Notes: generated by a model not told the origin, from the letters alone. Shown: positions 20,299 to 30,605, numbered from the stretch's first letter. The stretch: 64,000 bases of DNA from Candidatus Bathyarchaeota archaeon (GCA_026014665.1 JAOZHX010000008.1:150624-214623), one strand, 5' to 3'. Translations and numbers: made by a program.

Positions 20299-20590
20299 AC
20301 TTCAGATAGAAAGCAAACCGCACTTGTCCTGATTAATCACTTTTTACGAGTCGCTAATCGGAGATAACAACGACCAGTTTTGGAGTTAGCGCCATCATTA
20401 ATCAAGAGAAGGCAAAGCACTTTTCTGCCTTAAGTTCTCTGTCACTCGAATTAAATTACTTCCAATATTAACTGAGAACAAATTAACATCCGTGTTTTAG
20501 ATATAAATTAAAAAATAGGGCTTAGGCGTCGTTCACCCGGTTGTTTGCATTATCGGCAGTTCCTGCCTCCTTCCCAATGTACCACCTTTA

Positions 20591-20771
20591 GGCTCACCCA
20601 ACATGCTACTACACTCGCATCGCGGCTGCTTTAACATGGTTCCATGTTGGGTGTGTGGGATGGTTTGCTTGTGCCACACAAAAAAGGGCAAAGGGAAACA
20701 GCTCGAACCCAAAAAGCAACCATCCCCGCAATCCATCGTGTGGCACCCAAAAAACCGCCACACACACATAA
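20591..20771 (-). repeat. copy B of dispersed structured intergenic repeat
   Basis: Reverse strand TATGTGTGTGTGGCGGTTTTTTGGGTGCCACACGATGG...GTGTGGCACAAGCAAACCATCCC...AACATGGAACCATGTTAAAGCAGCCGCGATG. Confidence 0.9.
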
Positions 20772-20926
20772 AGCTAGCAAGTATCCATTGAAGTGAAACA
20801 AAAAACAACACTCAAAAAAGTCATAGACATCAACCTACTTACCTAGAAAAAATTAATCTAATGATAAAAGCGGCATCGCATAGAAATTCAAGAAAATAAA
20901 GAAAGATAAAATTTTTCAAAACACTA

Positions 20927-21349
20927 TCATTTTCGGCGACAGAACTCTTCCATTGTTGACATCAATGCTGGAACAGAGTAAACTATGTCTCTATCATCCA
21001 CCATACCGACCAGAGCGCCATCCTTATCAACGATCGGTAAATGTTTGATATTCCAGTGTTTCATAAGTTTTGCTGCTTCTTCAACAGTCGCATTCTCATC
21101 GATTACAACAAGCGGATTTGTGTAGACCATGCGTGCGATTATGGTTCTAAGCGGGGTTCCTGCTTCGACCGCGCGGATCAGCACATCTTTGACTGTAATT
21201 ATACCTGTGGGTTTACCACTTTGTACGACCAAGACTGCGTCTTTGTCATATTTGTTCATAGTTGCGACCACTTCTTGCACTGATGTGTTGTTGTTTACTA
21301 CTTTAACGTCTTTATTCATGATGTCTTTCACGAGGACATTGCTTGCCAT
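20927..21349 (-). CDS. CBS-domain pair protein
   Basis: VKDIMNKDVKVVNNNTSVQEVVATM...GIITVKDVLIRAVEAG...HLPIVDKDGALVGMVDDRDIV. Confidence 0.9.
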   Translation of the reverse strand: MASNVLVKDIMNKDVKVVNNNTSVQEVVATMNKYDKDAVLVVQSGKPTGIITVKDVLIRAVEAGTPLRTIIARMVYTNPLVVIDENATVEEAAKLMKHWNIKHLPIVDKDGALVGMVDDRDIVYSVPALMSTMEEFCRRK

Positions 21350-21483
21350 TCAATTTTCACCTTAACGCTATGACAAAAGCAGTTGTTGTTTATCAATTTT
21401 ACGATTATCGCATGCTAAAGCAGGCGCCAAAGCTTAAAGGCGATAAAATCCTCTTTAACATATAAGAAGGAGGCAATTTACTT

Positions 21484-21990
21484 TTGACTGAAAACAACCC
21501 CCACGCCCAAGAATTCGGCTCCAGCTTAGACAAAGCGAAAAACTACGCAGAAGTATGGAACATTGTCAAAGACACCGTTGCCGTGGCTTTGGGCAAACGC
21601 AGAGACAGCATGATGCTTTTTTTAGACGACCTTCCCCTGCAGTTAGGCGCTTATTACCCAGTGGGAACCAACAACATCGTCCTGAATCGCTCTTTGGTGG
21701 AGATTATCGAAGCAAACCTAAGCAATAAAGCTACCATAAATGCACTAATTTACAATCTATTGCTTCACGAATATTTACATGCGCTTGGCGAAATGTCAGA
21801 AATGGATGTTCGCAAACAAGTACTCGAAGTGGCAAAGAAATGCTTCGGTGAACAACACCTCGCAACAGTGCTAGCACGTAAATCACCATGGGTACTGCTC
21901 AAAGACATTCCTCTCCATCCCTTCAATGCTCCCAAGCGAGTCATGGAGATTGTTAAGGATTTTGAAAAAACAAGCAAGTACATAGTCTAA
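21484..21990 (+). CDS. zincin-like hypothetical protein (HExxH)
   Basis: LLLHEYLHALGEMSE motif; SD-like aaggagg upstream of TTG start. Confidence 0.65.
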   Translation: MTENNPHAQEFGSSLDKAKNYAEVWNIVKDTVAVALGKRRDSMMLFLDDLPLQLGAYYPVGTNNIVLNRSLVEIIEANLSNKATINALIYNLLLHEYLHALGEMSEMDVRKQVLEVAKKCFGEQHLATVLARKSPWVLLKDIPLHPFNAPKRVMEIVKDFEKTSKYIV

Positions 21991-22174
21991 GCCGTCGCTA
22001 GCAAGGTTTCTTTGCTAGGCAACGCATATTTTTCATTCACCAAGCAACTTCTATATCAACAGCGCTAACACACAACAAATGAACTGTAAAACACTGAAAG
22101 TTGGCTGGTTGAGACCATTTTAAGCTAAAAAGTAAAAAACAGAGGTTTCCAGTCAACTGTTAGGCAATCCAGCG

Positions 22175-23152
22175 GTGTCTTTTAATTCAAAGCTTAAATG
22201 GCACCAAGACACTCTTTCACATCCCAGAGGAATCCATGTGTCTAATCAAATCATCCAAGACGGCGATTACGTGCTAATCTATTTGGATGCGCGCCGAACT
22301 TACATGGTTAAAGTGCAATCTGGTCAAACTTTCCATACTCACAAAGGCTATTTGAAATTCGATGAACTCATCGGCAAGCAGTATGGCGAACCAATCAAAA
22401 GCAGCCTCGGCACCTACTTCACCACACTAAAACCGTCCTTAACTGACTACATCATGAAATCAAGCCGCAACACCCAGATAATCTATCCTAAAGATGCGGC
22501 ACTCATCGTCATGTTTAGCGGTATTGGACCTGGCAGTCGCGTTGTGGAATCTGGCACGGGCACGGGCTCCCTAACCACTGCCCTAGCACATTATGTAGGT
22601 TCCACAGGAAAAGTCTATACCTATGAGTTGCGAAGCGAATTCCAAAAGACCGCTGCCAAAAATCTTCAGCGCTCCAAACTAATCGATAACGTTGAATTAA
22701 AAAGTGGGGATATCACCCAAGGCATAGAAGAACGAGACTTAGATGCTGTGATTTTGGACCTTGCTGTTCCATGGCTTGTAGTGCCGCATGCTTACGAAGC
22801 GCTTAAACCCTCAGGTGTCCTTGTCTCGTTTAGCCCAACCATAGACCAGGTTGTAAAAACCACCGAGGCGCTCAAAGAAAACGGTTTTATCTTCATAGAA
22901 ACCGTAGAACTCATAATGCGCTCAATGCAGGTTGAACGTGGAAAAACCAGACCTCAAACGTTAATGACTGGGCACACAGGCTACATTACGCATGCACGAA
23001 AAATCTTCAAACCCCGACCTGAAGAAAAACCAAAAGAACCGTTACCCACCGAAGAAGCAACCTCGCAACCCCAAGAATCAACTGAGCAACAACAAAATGA
23101 AATGGATTCGGCAGAACATCTGCCTAAACTTAGCTTTTACTCTTCGATTTAG
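22175..23152 (+). CDS. trmI: tRNA (adenine-58-N1)-methyltransferase, archaeal TrmI type
   Basis: PKDAALIVMFSGIGPGSRVVESGTGTGSLTTALA...GKVYTYELR; GTG start. Confidence 0.9.
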   Translation: MSFNSKLKWHQDTLSHPRGIHVSNQIIQDGDYVLIYLDARRTYMVKVQSGQTFHTHKGYLKFDELIGKQYGEPIKSSLGTYFTTLKPSLTDYIMKSSRNTQIIYPKDAALIVMFSGIGPGSRVVESGTGTGSLTTALAHYVGSTGKVYTYELRSEFQKTAAKNLQRSKLIDNVELKSGDITQGIEERDLDAVILDLAVPWLVVPHAYEALKPSGVLVSFSPTIDQVVKTTEALKENGFIFIETVELIMRSMQVERGKTRPQTLMTGHTGYITHARKIFKPRPEEKPKEPLPTEEATSQPQESTEQQQNEMDSAEHLPKLSFYSSI

Positions 23153-24749
23153 CCTCTGGCATAGGTAAGCTCAGCGTCCAAACAGCCTGTTTGAGCTGTT
23201 CGCTTTTTTCACCGCGGGTTAGACCATAGTAGACACCTAGTATTTTGCCGAAGTATGGTATAATGAAGTTATCGAAGGTTTTGTAGAGTAGCGGATTGCT
23301 TAAGCGGTTTTCCAGGAAGGTCGGTTTCCAAATTTTTATGTTGTATTCCCAGCATTTGATGAAGAAATCCCATCGTGCCTTGGAAAGTGAATCCATTTCA
23401 GCGCCCTTCTTGTTCATGAGCACGCAGTTTTCAAGTGGCACGAAGAAGAGCGGTACATAGAATGCCTTGTAATCCTTGAGTTTATCCATCAACTCCAATG
23501 TCTGTAACATATCTTCTTCTTTCTCATCAGGCAAACCAATAATTAGAGTTGCGAGTGGGTACCAGTCGTTGTCGTTTAAGATGCCAAACGCGTTGGTAAC
23601 TACGTCTTGCCATTGTTCAGGCTGGAATGGCAGCATCTTACCTGCCATATACTTCTTCATAAGGCGAGCACTGCCTGTTTCAATTCCTGTTTCAGCGGTA
23701 ATTATGGGTTTTTTACCGAAGGAATACCAGCTTTTTTCTATGAGGATTTCGGCAAGTTCCCTAATCATGTTGGGGTCATACCAAACAGGAGCCAGCGACA
23801 TATGTGCTGCTTGTATACTCTTTACACCTGGATAATCGGCGACTGTTTTGAAGAGTTTGATAACTGCTTCTCGGTTGGGCACAAACTTGGGGTCTTTGGC
23901 ACCATATAGGAACATGTCTTCAGTGATTAAGGTAATGTGGTCGCTGCCCTGTGCTACACTCAAAGCGACTTCCTTCATGATTTTTTCAAGCGGCACATCT
24001 ATTTTATGTTGCATGGTAGGCGTGCAGAACTGGCAGTTTCTACCACAACCCTTGCTAATTTCAACGGCACCATGAATGGCAACGTTTTTGATGATGGGCA
24101 TCTCTTGGTTATAGTTCCAGTTATCGAGTGTCTCGTCGGCTTTTGCGATGCGTGGCAGATGTTCGCCGTTTACAGCTTTTTTGAAAAGCTCAATGATTGG
24201 TCCGGGTCTGCCACCCATCAAAACGCAGTCTACACCATAGCTCTGCGAGACTCGTTGACGTTCAAGCTGCCAAGAACCGTATCCGCCGACGATAATTTTG
24301 AGTTGAGGCTTGTATTTTTTGATGGCTGGGTGCGTGACCAATTTACGGAATTCGATTCTGTTCATTGGTTCCCCCCCGCCGACGATGGAACTGTAGGTTT
24401 TACTAACGTATCCCATGCCTGTGGGGTCCATGCTCGATATACCGACCACTTTGGTTTCTGGACCAATGAAGCTGTCTAAATCTTCAGGGTAAGCTACCGC
24501 GATATCGTTTGGAGAGAATCCACCTTCAATTAGAATGGATTCGACTTTCCGCAATCCATAAGGTGCGTAGCTTGCTTGTCCATCTGCCCGCTTTGGACGA
24601 TGCGGATACAACGTTTTGCGTACGTAGGAAAGTGGGATGGGTCCTTTTCCAAAGCCGCCTACGAAGGCGATAAATGGATTGTTTAGAAAGTCACTCATTT
24701 CGGTGGCGGATGCGGTGAGGACGATTTTTCTGCCCAATGCTTTTTGCAA
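23130..24749 (-). CDS. B12-binding domain / radical SAM protein
   Basis: EISKGCGRNCQFCTPTMQHK (Cx3Cx2C), N-terminal cobalamin-binding-like region, LIIGLPDEKEEDMLQTLELMD. Confidence 0.88.
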   Translation of the reverse strand: MQKALGRKIVLTASATEMSDFLNNPFIAFVGGFGKGPIPLSYVRKTLYPHRPKRADGQASYAPYGLRKVESILIEGGFSPNDIAVAYPEDLDSFIGPETKVVGISSMDPTGMGYVSKTYSSIVGGGEPMNRIEFRKLVTHPAIKKYKPQLKIIVGGYGSWQLERQRVSQSYGVDCVLMGGRPGPIIELFKKAVNGEHLPRIAKADETLDNWNYNQEMPIIKNVAIHGAVEISKGCGRNCQFCTPTMQHKIDVPLEKIMKEVALSVAQGSDHITLITEDMFLYGAKDPKFVPNREAVIKLFKTVADYPGVKSIQAAHMSLAPVWYDPNMIRELAEILIEKSWYSFGKKPIITAETGIETGSARLMKKYMAGKMLPFQPEQWQDVVTNAFGILNDNDWYPLATLIIGLPDEKEEDMLQTLELMDKLKDYKAFYVPLFFVPLENCVLMNKKGAEMDSLSKARWDFFIKCWEYNIKIWKPTFLENRLSNPLLYKTFDNFIIPYFGKILGVYYGLTRGEKSEQLKQAVWTLSLPMPEAKSKSKS

Positions 24750-24869
24750 ACCTTTCTCTTCCTCGCAAATATCTTAAATGAATGGTTCTTAGCCCTTTTA
24801 AGAATTACTATCGGTTAAGCGCTAAATTTTGCTAGGCGAGTACACTTTAATGATCATTCCACATGGTAG

Positions 24870-26129
24870 CTACCGGTATAAGTTTCTTTTATTTGCAGTT
24901 ATATAATTCAAAACAGCGCCGGCTGGAACAGTATAGAGAGAAATTACAAAAGAGCCAAAAACGTTTGTAGAGAGCCCAAACCAAAGATAGCGTATATCCA
25001 TGTTATAGTAGAAATCTTTTGCAAGGAGTATCACTACTACATTAACAAAAGCTAAGGCAAACGCCAAACCTATGGAAAGGGCAATGGATTTTACCGTGAT
25101 ATAGACCTGTAATGGTCTTAGACGCATTACGATTTTGTGTGTCATATAGAAAGCAGCTACAATAGCCATAACGATTAACAACCTAAATACAAAATACTCA
25201 ACACTGAATGGGATAGGGGTTAAGTATATGCTAATCAACATGCCTATGAATGAAGTTGCCAACCCCAATATCGGACCTAATAACAGAATGGCCATGACCG
25301 CTGGAAAAACAGAGTCTAAGGACAAGTATTTGTAAAAAGGATAGCTAAGAATTGCTATGTTTTTTCTAATGATAAGATCGAAAATTCCGTTAGCAATAAG
25401 TGAAAAGGCAACTATTATAATTATGAAGGCAAGAATCGATGTGATCACTCTTTTTTGAGTTCTAAAGAACGTGGGAACGTAGAGCATTGAATACAAGTTG
25501 GATTCGTTTGCAAAAGTGTTTACTGTAGAAGATTGAGCAGAGTTCGACTGAAACAGTAACCGAATCTTTGGCGTGTTTAGGTACCACAGGACTATGCAAT
25601 TGTAAACTATGCTTGTTATGCCATAGATTGGATTTGAAACAGCACCGATAATTCCTGCGACAAACAATACGATAAGGGTTTTTCTTGCCCACTCTTTAAG
25701 TTTCCATAAACCGTAAGCAAGAGTCACTTCCATGAACGATATAGCTAACCAAAGTACACCTAACCAAGCAACATCTGGAGAAACCATATACCTTCCGATA
25801 ATTGCTCCTGAAAACCAAAAAGCCATAACTGCAGAAGCAAAATAAAATAACGCGCCAATAGCAGCAAACGCAACTAGCAATTCAAGCCCAAAGGGCAGTC
25901 TCTTAATTACTGAGGTAGTTAAGGGCGGAGGTGGCGGAGGATTAGGCGTTCTAAGTGTGTTTATTTCTAAACCGCATTCAGGGCAATAGTCTATTTCCCT
26001 CTCCAATTGTGTTCCACATTTTGGGCAACTCTGAGGTATAATCAGTCGGTTTCCACAGCGAACACAGAATTTGTTTTTTGGCGGATTTATAGTTCCGCAC
26101 ATTATGCATCGAGTTTGCTGGTTTTCCAA
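24870..26129 (-). CDS. double zinc-ribbon plus polytopic membrane protein
   Basis: CIMCGTINPPKNKFCVRCGNRL...CPKCGTQLEREIDYCPECG followed by multiple TM helices. Confidence 0.75.
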   Translation of the reverse strand: MENQQTRCIMCGTINPPKNKFCVRCGNRLIIPQSCPKCGTQLEREIDYCPECGLEINTLRTPNPPPPPPLTTSVIKRLPFGLELLVAFAAIGALFYFASAVMAFWFSGAIIGRYMVSPDVAWLGVLWLAISFMEVTLAYGLWKLKEWARKTLIVLFVAGIIGAVSNPIYGITSIVYNCIVLWYLNTPKIRLLFQSNSAQSSTVNTFANESNLYSMLYVPTFFRTQKRVITSILAFIIIIVAFSLIANGIFDLIIRKNIAILSYPFYKYLSLDSVFPAVMAILLLGPILGLATSFIGMLISIYLTPIPFSVEYFVFRLLIVMAIVAAFYMTHKIVMRLRPLQVYITVKSIALSIGLAFALAFVNVVVILLAKDFYYNMDIRYLWFGLSTNVFGSFVISLYTVPAGAVLNYITANKRNLYR

Positions 26130-26317
26130 GCGCTTCCCCGTTTTAGTTTGCTTCGATTTGTTTTTAACTCTTATGGTAAATTCTAAATGAATACTTCGGC
26201 GTCAATATACACCAAAAACTACCAATGGATCTACATATTTTGTACTGTGTTGCTATTTTTCCAAGTACTTACCTTTGATTTCGAGGCTTTATCTTTTTAA
26301 GATTGGCTTTATTTTTG

Positions 26318-26506
26318 CTTTATGTGAATGTGACGGTTTTTTGGGTGCGACAAGATGGCTTATGAGTGTGGTTGCTTTTTGGGTTCGGGCGTTTTCTCTA
26401 TGTCCTTTTCGGTGTGGCACAAGCAAACCACATTGCACACTCAACATGGGTCCATGTTAAAGCAGTCGCGATGTGAGTGTGGTAGCATGTTTGGACTGCT
26501 TTTTTT
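26318..26506 (+). repeat. copy C of dispersed structured intergenic repeat
   Basis: ctttatgtgaatgtgacggttttttgggtgcgacaagatggc...aacatgggtccatgttaaagcagtcgcgatgtgag...ggactgcttttttt. Confidence 0.9.
26459..26506 (+). terminator. candidate stem plus U-tract terminator at the 3' end of repeat copy C
   Basis: AAAGCAGTC (26459-26467) pairs exactly with GACTGCTTT (26494-26502), immediately in a T7 run (26500-26506). Confidence 0.4.
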
Positions 26507-26618
26507 CCACAAGAATTATTAAACAGCATAAATGCCCTTCAAGGGGCTTAAGTTTTGCAATTCATAAGAAACTGCTATAATCTTGATCATTGAGGAAAAA
26601 GTAGGCTATAAGAGAGAC

Positions 26619-26975
26619 TTAGGGTTTGGTCTCTTTTTGCCAAGCTTCCTTAGCTAGTTTCATGATGTTTTCTAAGTTTGGTTGTGCTGTAAGGTCGGCG
26701 ATTGCGTTGTTAAGTTCATTTCTCACCAGCATGGCGACTTCGTTGGGTCGTAGTGGTTCGGGTCGTGTAGATTGGTATACGCGGAGCGCCCGAAGGCAGA
26801 ATTGAACCATCAACTCATTGAGTGCATTCTGTAATTCTGTAAGTTCATTCTTGCTATCTTTCATCTTTTGGCTAAAACTTGTTGAATCCCATTTACCTTC
26901 AGCCATTTTTAATCGGTCCTTTAAGGTTTCATGTAAACGATGTGTTATAGCCTTTTCGATAATGATAATGCCCAT
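26619..26975 (-). CDS. hypothetical protein (DUF-like), downstream of pyrG
   Basis: 118-aa ORF starting 2 bp after the pyrG stop, same strand. Confidence 0.65.
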   Translation of the reverse strand: MGIIIIEKAITHRLHETLKDRLKMAEGKWDSTSFSQKMKDSKNELTELQNALNELMVQFCLRALRVYQSTRPEPLRPNEVAMLVRNELNNAIADLTAQPNLENIMKLAKEAWQKETKP

Positions 26976-26977
26976 CT

Positions 26978-28609
26978 CTAACAGGAAATGGGGATTTTTG
27001 GTTTTCCCAGTTTCTTGTTAATGCAGGCTTGGATGAAGCCGAAGTATTCGGGTGATGGTCTGCCTGGGCGGCTCTTGAATTCTCCGTGAAATTGAGAGGC
27101 GAAATAGAAGTATTTTGTGGGTAACTCGAGGGTTTCCATGCGTCTACCGTCGCTGCTTTTGCCAGTGAAACGCAAACCATTATTCTTGAGTGTATCTATG
27201 TAGTCAAGGTTGACCTCGAAGCGGTGGCGGTGGCGCTCGTAGATTTCATCCTGCCCAAAGAGGGTGTGCGCTAATGTGCCTTTTTGCAGAACTACTTTGT
27301 GGGCGCCCAGCCGCATAGTGGCACCTTTAATCTCAATAGTGCGTTGTTCAGGCATCAAATCAATAACAGGGTGTGGTGTATCAGGATTAATTTCTGTGCT
27401 GTTGGCATCCTTCAAGCCGCAGACGTTGCGTGCAAACTCTATGACGGCTAATTGGAAGCCATAGCAAATTCCTAAAAATGGAATGTCATTTTCTCGTGCA
27501 AACTGAGCGGCGGCTATTTTGCCTTCGGTGCCCCTTGGACCAAAACCGTAAGGAACAAAGACTCCGTCAAAGTTCGCTAAATCCTTAATGCATTGGGGTT
27601 CTCGCTCAAATTTTTCAGCTTCAAGATAACTGATGCAGACTTTGGTTTTGCAGGCAGCGCCTCCATGCCGAAGGGCTTCTGTCATGCTTACGTAGCTGTC
27701 TGATAAGCCAGCATATTTGCCGACTAATGCAATTTTCACTTCATGTTCGGGGTGAATCAGGCCATCAACAAATACTTGCCAGCTGCTGAAGTCCTTGTTA
27801 TCACATTTTAGTGCTAAGCGCTGGCAGATAAAGTCGCCCATGCCTTGCTTGTCGAGTATAAGCGGAACTTGATACACGGTTTCGGCGTTGTATGAACAGA
27901 AAACTGCGCTCTCAGGAATGGTGCCGAATAACGCAATTTTCCTCAACGCTTCAGCATCAATCATCTGAGGGCTTCGCGCTACTATGGTGTCTGGTTGAAT
28001 TCCAATTCGGCGCAGTTCATTCACGCTATGCTGTAAAGGTTTGGTCTTGAATTCGCCAGTAACGTCCAAGATTGGTACTAGCGCAACATGAACATAGAAT
28101 GTGTTTTCGAAGCCTTCCTCAACACGCATCTGTCGGATGGCTTCCAAGAAGGGTAACCCTTCAATGTCACCTACAGTACCACCGACCTCAGTGAGTACAA
28201 TATCGGCGCTGACAGCTTTGCCGGCGTTTCTAATGCGGTTTTTGATTTCATTAGTCACATGGGGCACTATCTGAACGCAACGTCCCAAAAAGTCGCCATG
28301 ACGTTCTTTTTCGATAACTGACTTGTAAATGGTACCCGTGGTCAGGTTGTTTTCTTGTTTTAAACTTAGGTCTAAGAAGCGTTCGTACCATCCTAAGTCA
28401 AGGTCAGTTTCGCCGCCGTCGTCTGTGACGAAGACTTCCCCATGCATATAAGGGTTCATGGTTCCAGCGTCGATGTTTACATAGGGGTCAATCTTAACGA
28501 CGGTGGGCCTTAATCCTCTGGCTTGGAGCATTTTGCCGATGGAAGAGGTTAAGATGCCTTTCCCTACCGAACTCAGCACTCCGCCGGTTACGAAAATGTA
28601 TTTAACCAT
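26978..28609 (-). CDS. pyrG: CTP synthase
   Basis: [26 protein letters not shown]...[23 protein letters not shown]...[14 protein letters not shown]. Confidence 0.98.
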   Translation of the reverse strand: MVKYIFVTGGVLSSVGKGILTSSIGKMLQARGLRPTVVKIDPYVNIDAGTMNPYMHGEVFVTDDGGETDLDLGWYERFLDLSLKQENNLTTGTIYKSVIEKERHGDFLGRCVQIVPHVTNEIKNRIRNAGKAVSADIVLTEVGGTVGDIEGLPFLEAIRQMRVEEGFENTFYVHVALVPILDVTGEFKTKPLQHSVNELRRIGIQPDTIVARSPQMIDAEALRKIALFGTIPESAVFCSYNAETVYQVPLILDKQGMGDFICQRLALKCDNKDFSSWQVFVDGLIHPEHEVKIALVGKYAGLSDSYVSMTEALRHGGAACKTKVCISYLEAEKFEREPQCIKDLANFDGVFVPYGFGPRGTEGKIAAAQFARENDIPFLGICYGFQLAVIEFARNVCGLKDANSTEINPDTPHPVIDLMPEQRTIEIKGATMRLGAHKVVLQKGTLAHTLFGQDEIYERHRHRFEVNLDYIDTLKNNGLRFTGKSSDGRRMETLELPTKYFYFASQFHGEFKSRPGRPSPEYFGFIQACINKKLGKPKIPISC

Positions 28610-28721
28610 TCATTTCCCCGCAAATTAACCTACAAATTTCAAGTACAGTTAATATAACTCTTTTGTGTGCCAAGCTGTAAAAACGTGCAATCATGCAGGG
28701 TATTTGTGGTTAAATGAGCAG

Positions 28722-29057
28722 CTATGAAGGGGGCGGTTGCCGATATCTGCGGTTGTGGCGTAAGCCGATGCTGATGACCCAAACGCCAATCAGAATAATT
28801 AAGCCTGCCCAGAATAGCCTCCAGAAATTTGCGAATCCGAAAAATGCCGCCAGCCCAAAAAGTACTATAAATAAGCCTACAATGAGAAGCCCTATGCCGC
28901 TGCCTTCCCGCCTATAGCGATAACCTTCTCCATAGTATCTACGGTGTTCATACCGCCCGTATGGCCTGCCTTCAGGGGGTGGCAATGGAGCGCCACAGTT
29001 TGAGCAGTTAATGGCTGTGTCAGGGTTGAATGTTCCGCATCTTGTGCAGTAAACCAT
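28722..29057 (-). CDS. zinc-ribbon plus two-TM small membrane protein
   Basis: MVYCTRCGTFNPDTAINCSNCGAPLPP... then two hydrophobic segments. Confidence 0.75.
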   Translation of the reverse strand: MVYCTRCGTFNPDTAINCSNCGAPLPPPEGRPYGRYEHRRYYGEGYRYRREGSGIGLLIVGLFIVLFGLAAFFGFANFWRLFWAGLIILIGVWVISIGLRHNRRYRQPPPS

Positions 29058-29184
29058 TTTTTTTCCTCATCATTTGTTAGATTGCGTCTGCTCATAAGAC
29101 TTGTGGTTAGAAAGCATACCAGCAATAGCTCCTACATAAAAATTAATAAAGTTAAGGTGCGAATACTATCTTTGGAGATTCTCA

Positions 29185-29418
29185 ATGCCGCAAGCCTTTG
29201 TACTTATAAACGTTGAATCAGGTGCCGAAGAGGAAGTTGTGAGCCAACTAAAAAAAATTGAAGGCGTAGAAGAAGCCTATTACTCCTATGGAGTATACGA
29301 CATCATAACTAAAATCAACGCTGCCTCAATGGAAAAACTCAAAGAAATGGTCACTCGCAAAATCCGCGCAATCGCCAAAGTCCGTTCAACACTAACTTTG
29401 ATAATGATGGAAGATTAA
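29185..29418 (+). CDS. stand-alone Lrp/AsnC ligand-binding (RAM) domain protein
   Basis: AFVLINVESGAEEEVVSQLKKIEGVEEAYYSYGVYDIITKI. Confidence 0.9.
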   Translation: MPQAFVLINVESGAEEEVVSQLKKIEGVEEAYYSYGVYDIITKINAASMEKLKEMVTRKIRAIAKVRSTLTLIMMED

Positions 29419-29552
29419 TCACCCATTATTTTTTAATTTTTAGCAAGGGCTGCTCATAGGCTCAGGCAATGTTCCTGACAGAGAAAGCATTGTTTTTCCG
29501 TTTGGTATAACGCTTAATAGGTTAGCCATCATGAGTTTATCAAGGCTCTCTG

Positions 29553-30605
29553 ATGACTAAAGCTAAAACCTCCTCACGCACCAAGCTGATTGTGGCTCTT
29601 CTAGTTTTTGGATTTGTAGCTTTCCTTGCTTACTTTTTTTTCTACATTAATCCTGCGCAAGTCATTGCGATTCTTTGGCGAACAAACCCTATTTTCTATG
29701 CAGGGGCGTTCATTGCTTACACCTTGTTTGTTTTTTTCTCTGCACTTACTTGGCAACGACTCTTAAACAATGTATCAGTGAAAATCACTACACGTAAAGC
29801 ATTCCTCTATACTTGGGTTGGCCTCTTTTTTGATGCAACTTTGCCTCAGCTGGGTTGGTCTGGAGAAGTATCAAAAACATACTTGCTCTCTAAAGACTCA
29901 AACATCGATGCTGGCAAAATCGGAGCAACAGTCGTCGGCCAAAAAATTATGGTTATGACAATGACTATTGTTGCGTTGGCTGTGGGATTGGCAGCTGTGC
30001 TTATGGGCGGGTATCCGCTTCCGCCAATCGTTATCTTCCTGTTTGTGCTGGTGCTTGCTCTTTCCATCTTAGCTTTAGGTGTGATTTACTACGTGATAAT
30101 TCGGCCCACTGCCACTAAGACCTTGCTTGGTTGGGGGCTACGTATAGCGCATGCCGTACGTAAGAGTTGGAACTCAGACGAGTTCAGTATCAAAGCAGAA
30201 GGATTATTGGTGAGGTTTCATGGGAACGTGGCACGGTTGAGAGCCAACCCAAAAGGACTCGTTCAACCTATTATTTTTTCGGTCGTAAGTTTTGTGTTTG
30301 AGGTTTCGGTAATTTTTTTAACTTTTATTGCGTTGGGTCAAGCTGTACCCGTGGATAAAGTGCTTATTGTTTTTACGCTCACAGGCACCCTCCAGACGGT
30401 CGGCATCACATTCTTTGGTTTTCCAGAACTTATAATGAGTTTGTCTTTTAGTGCGCTTCTTATCCCCCCAGACCTAAGTGTTTCCGTTACCCTGTTAGCC
30501 AGAGTCGTTAATCTCTGGTTCAGACTCATCGTTTCTTACGTATCAGTGCATTTAGCCAGCATCGGTATCCTTAGAAAAAACGGTGTGCAAAAGTATCCTG
30601 TATGA
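29553..30605 (+). CDS. lysylphosphatidylglycerol synthase/flippase-like TM protein (AglD/UPF0104 family)
   Basis: 8-TM-like profile, LTWQRLLNNVSVKITTRKAFLYTWVGLFFDATLPQ...GWSGEVSKTYLL. Confidence 0.8.
   Translation: MTKAKTSSRTKLIVALLVFGFVAFLAYFFFYINPAQVIAILWRTNPIFYAGAFIAYTLFVFFSALTWQRLLNNVSVKITTRKAFLYTWVGLFFDATLPQLGWSGEVSKTYLLSKDSNIDAGKIGATVVGQKIMVMTMTIVALAVGLAAVLMGGYPLPPIVIFLFVLVLALSILALGVIYYVIIRPTATKTLLGWGLRIAHAVRKSWNSDEFSIKAEGLLVRFHGNVARLRANPKGLVQPIIFSVVSFVFEVSVIFLTFIALGQAVPVDKVLIVFTLTGTLQTVGITFFGFPELIMSLSFSALLIPPDLSVSVTLLARVVNLWFRLIVSYVSVHLASIGILRKNGVQKYPV

Noticed and set aside
26275-26460. 61-aa plus ORF in repeat copy C, and similar ORFs in copies B and D
   Set aside because: They use different frames in different copies and lie within the dispersed structured repeat; treated as repeat-derived.
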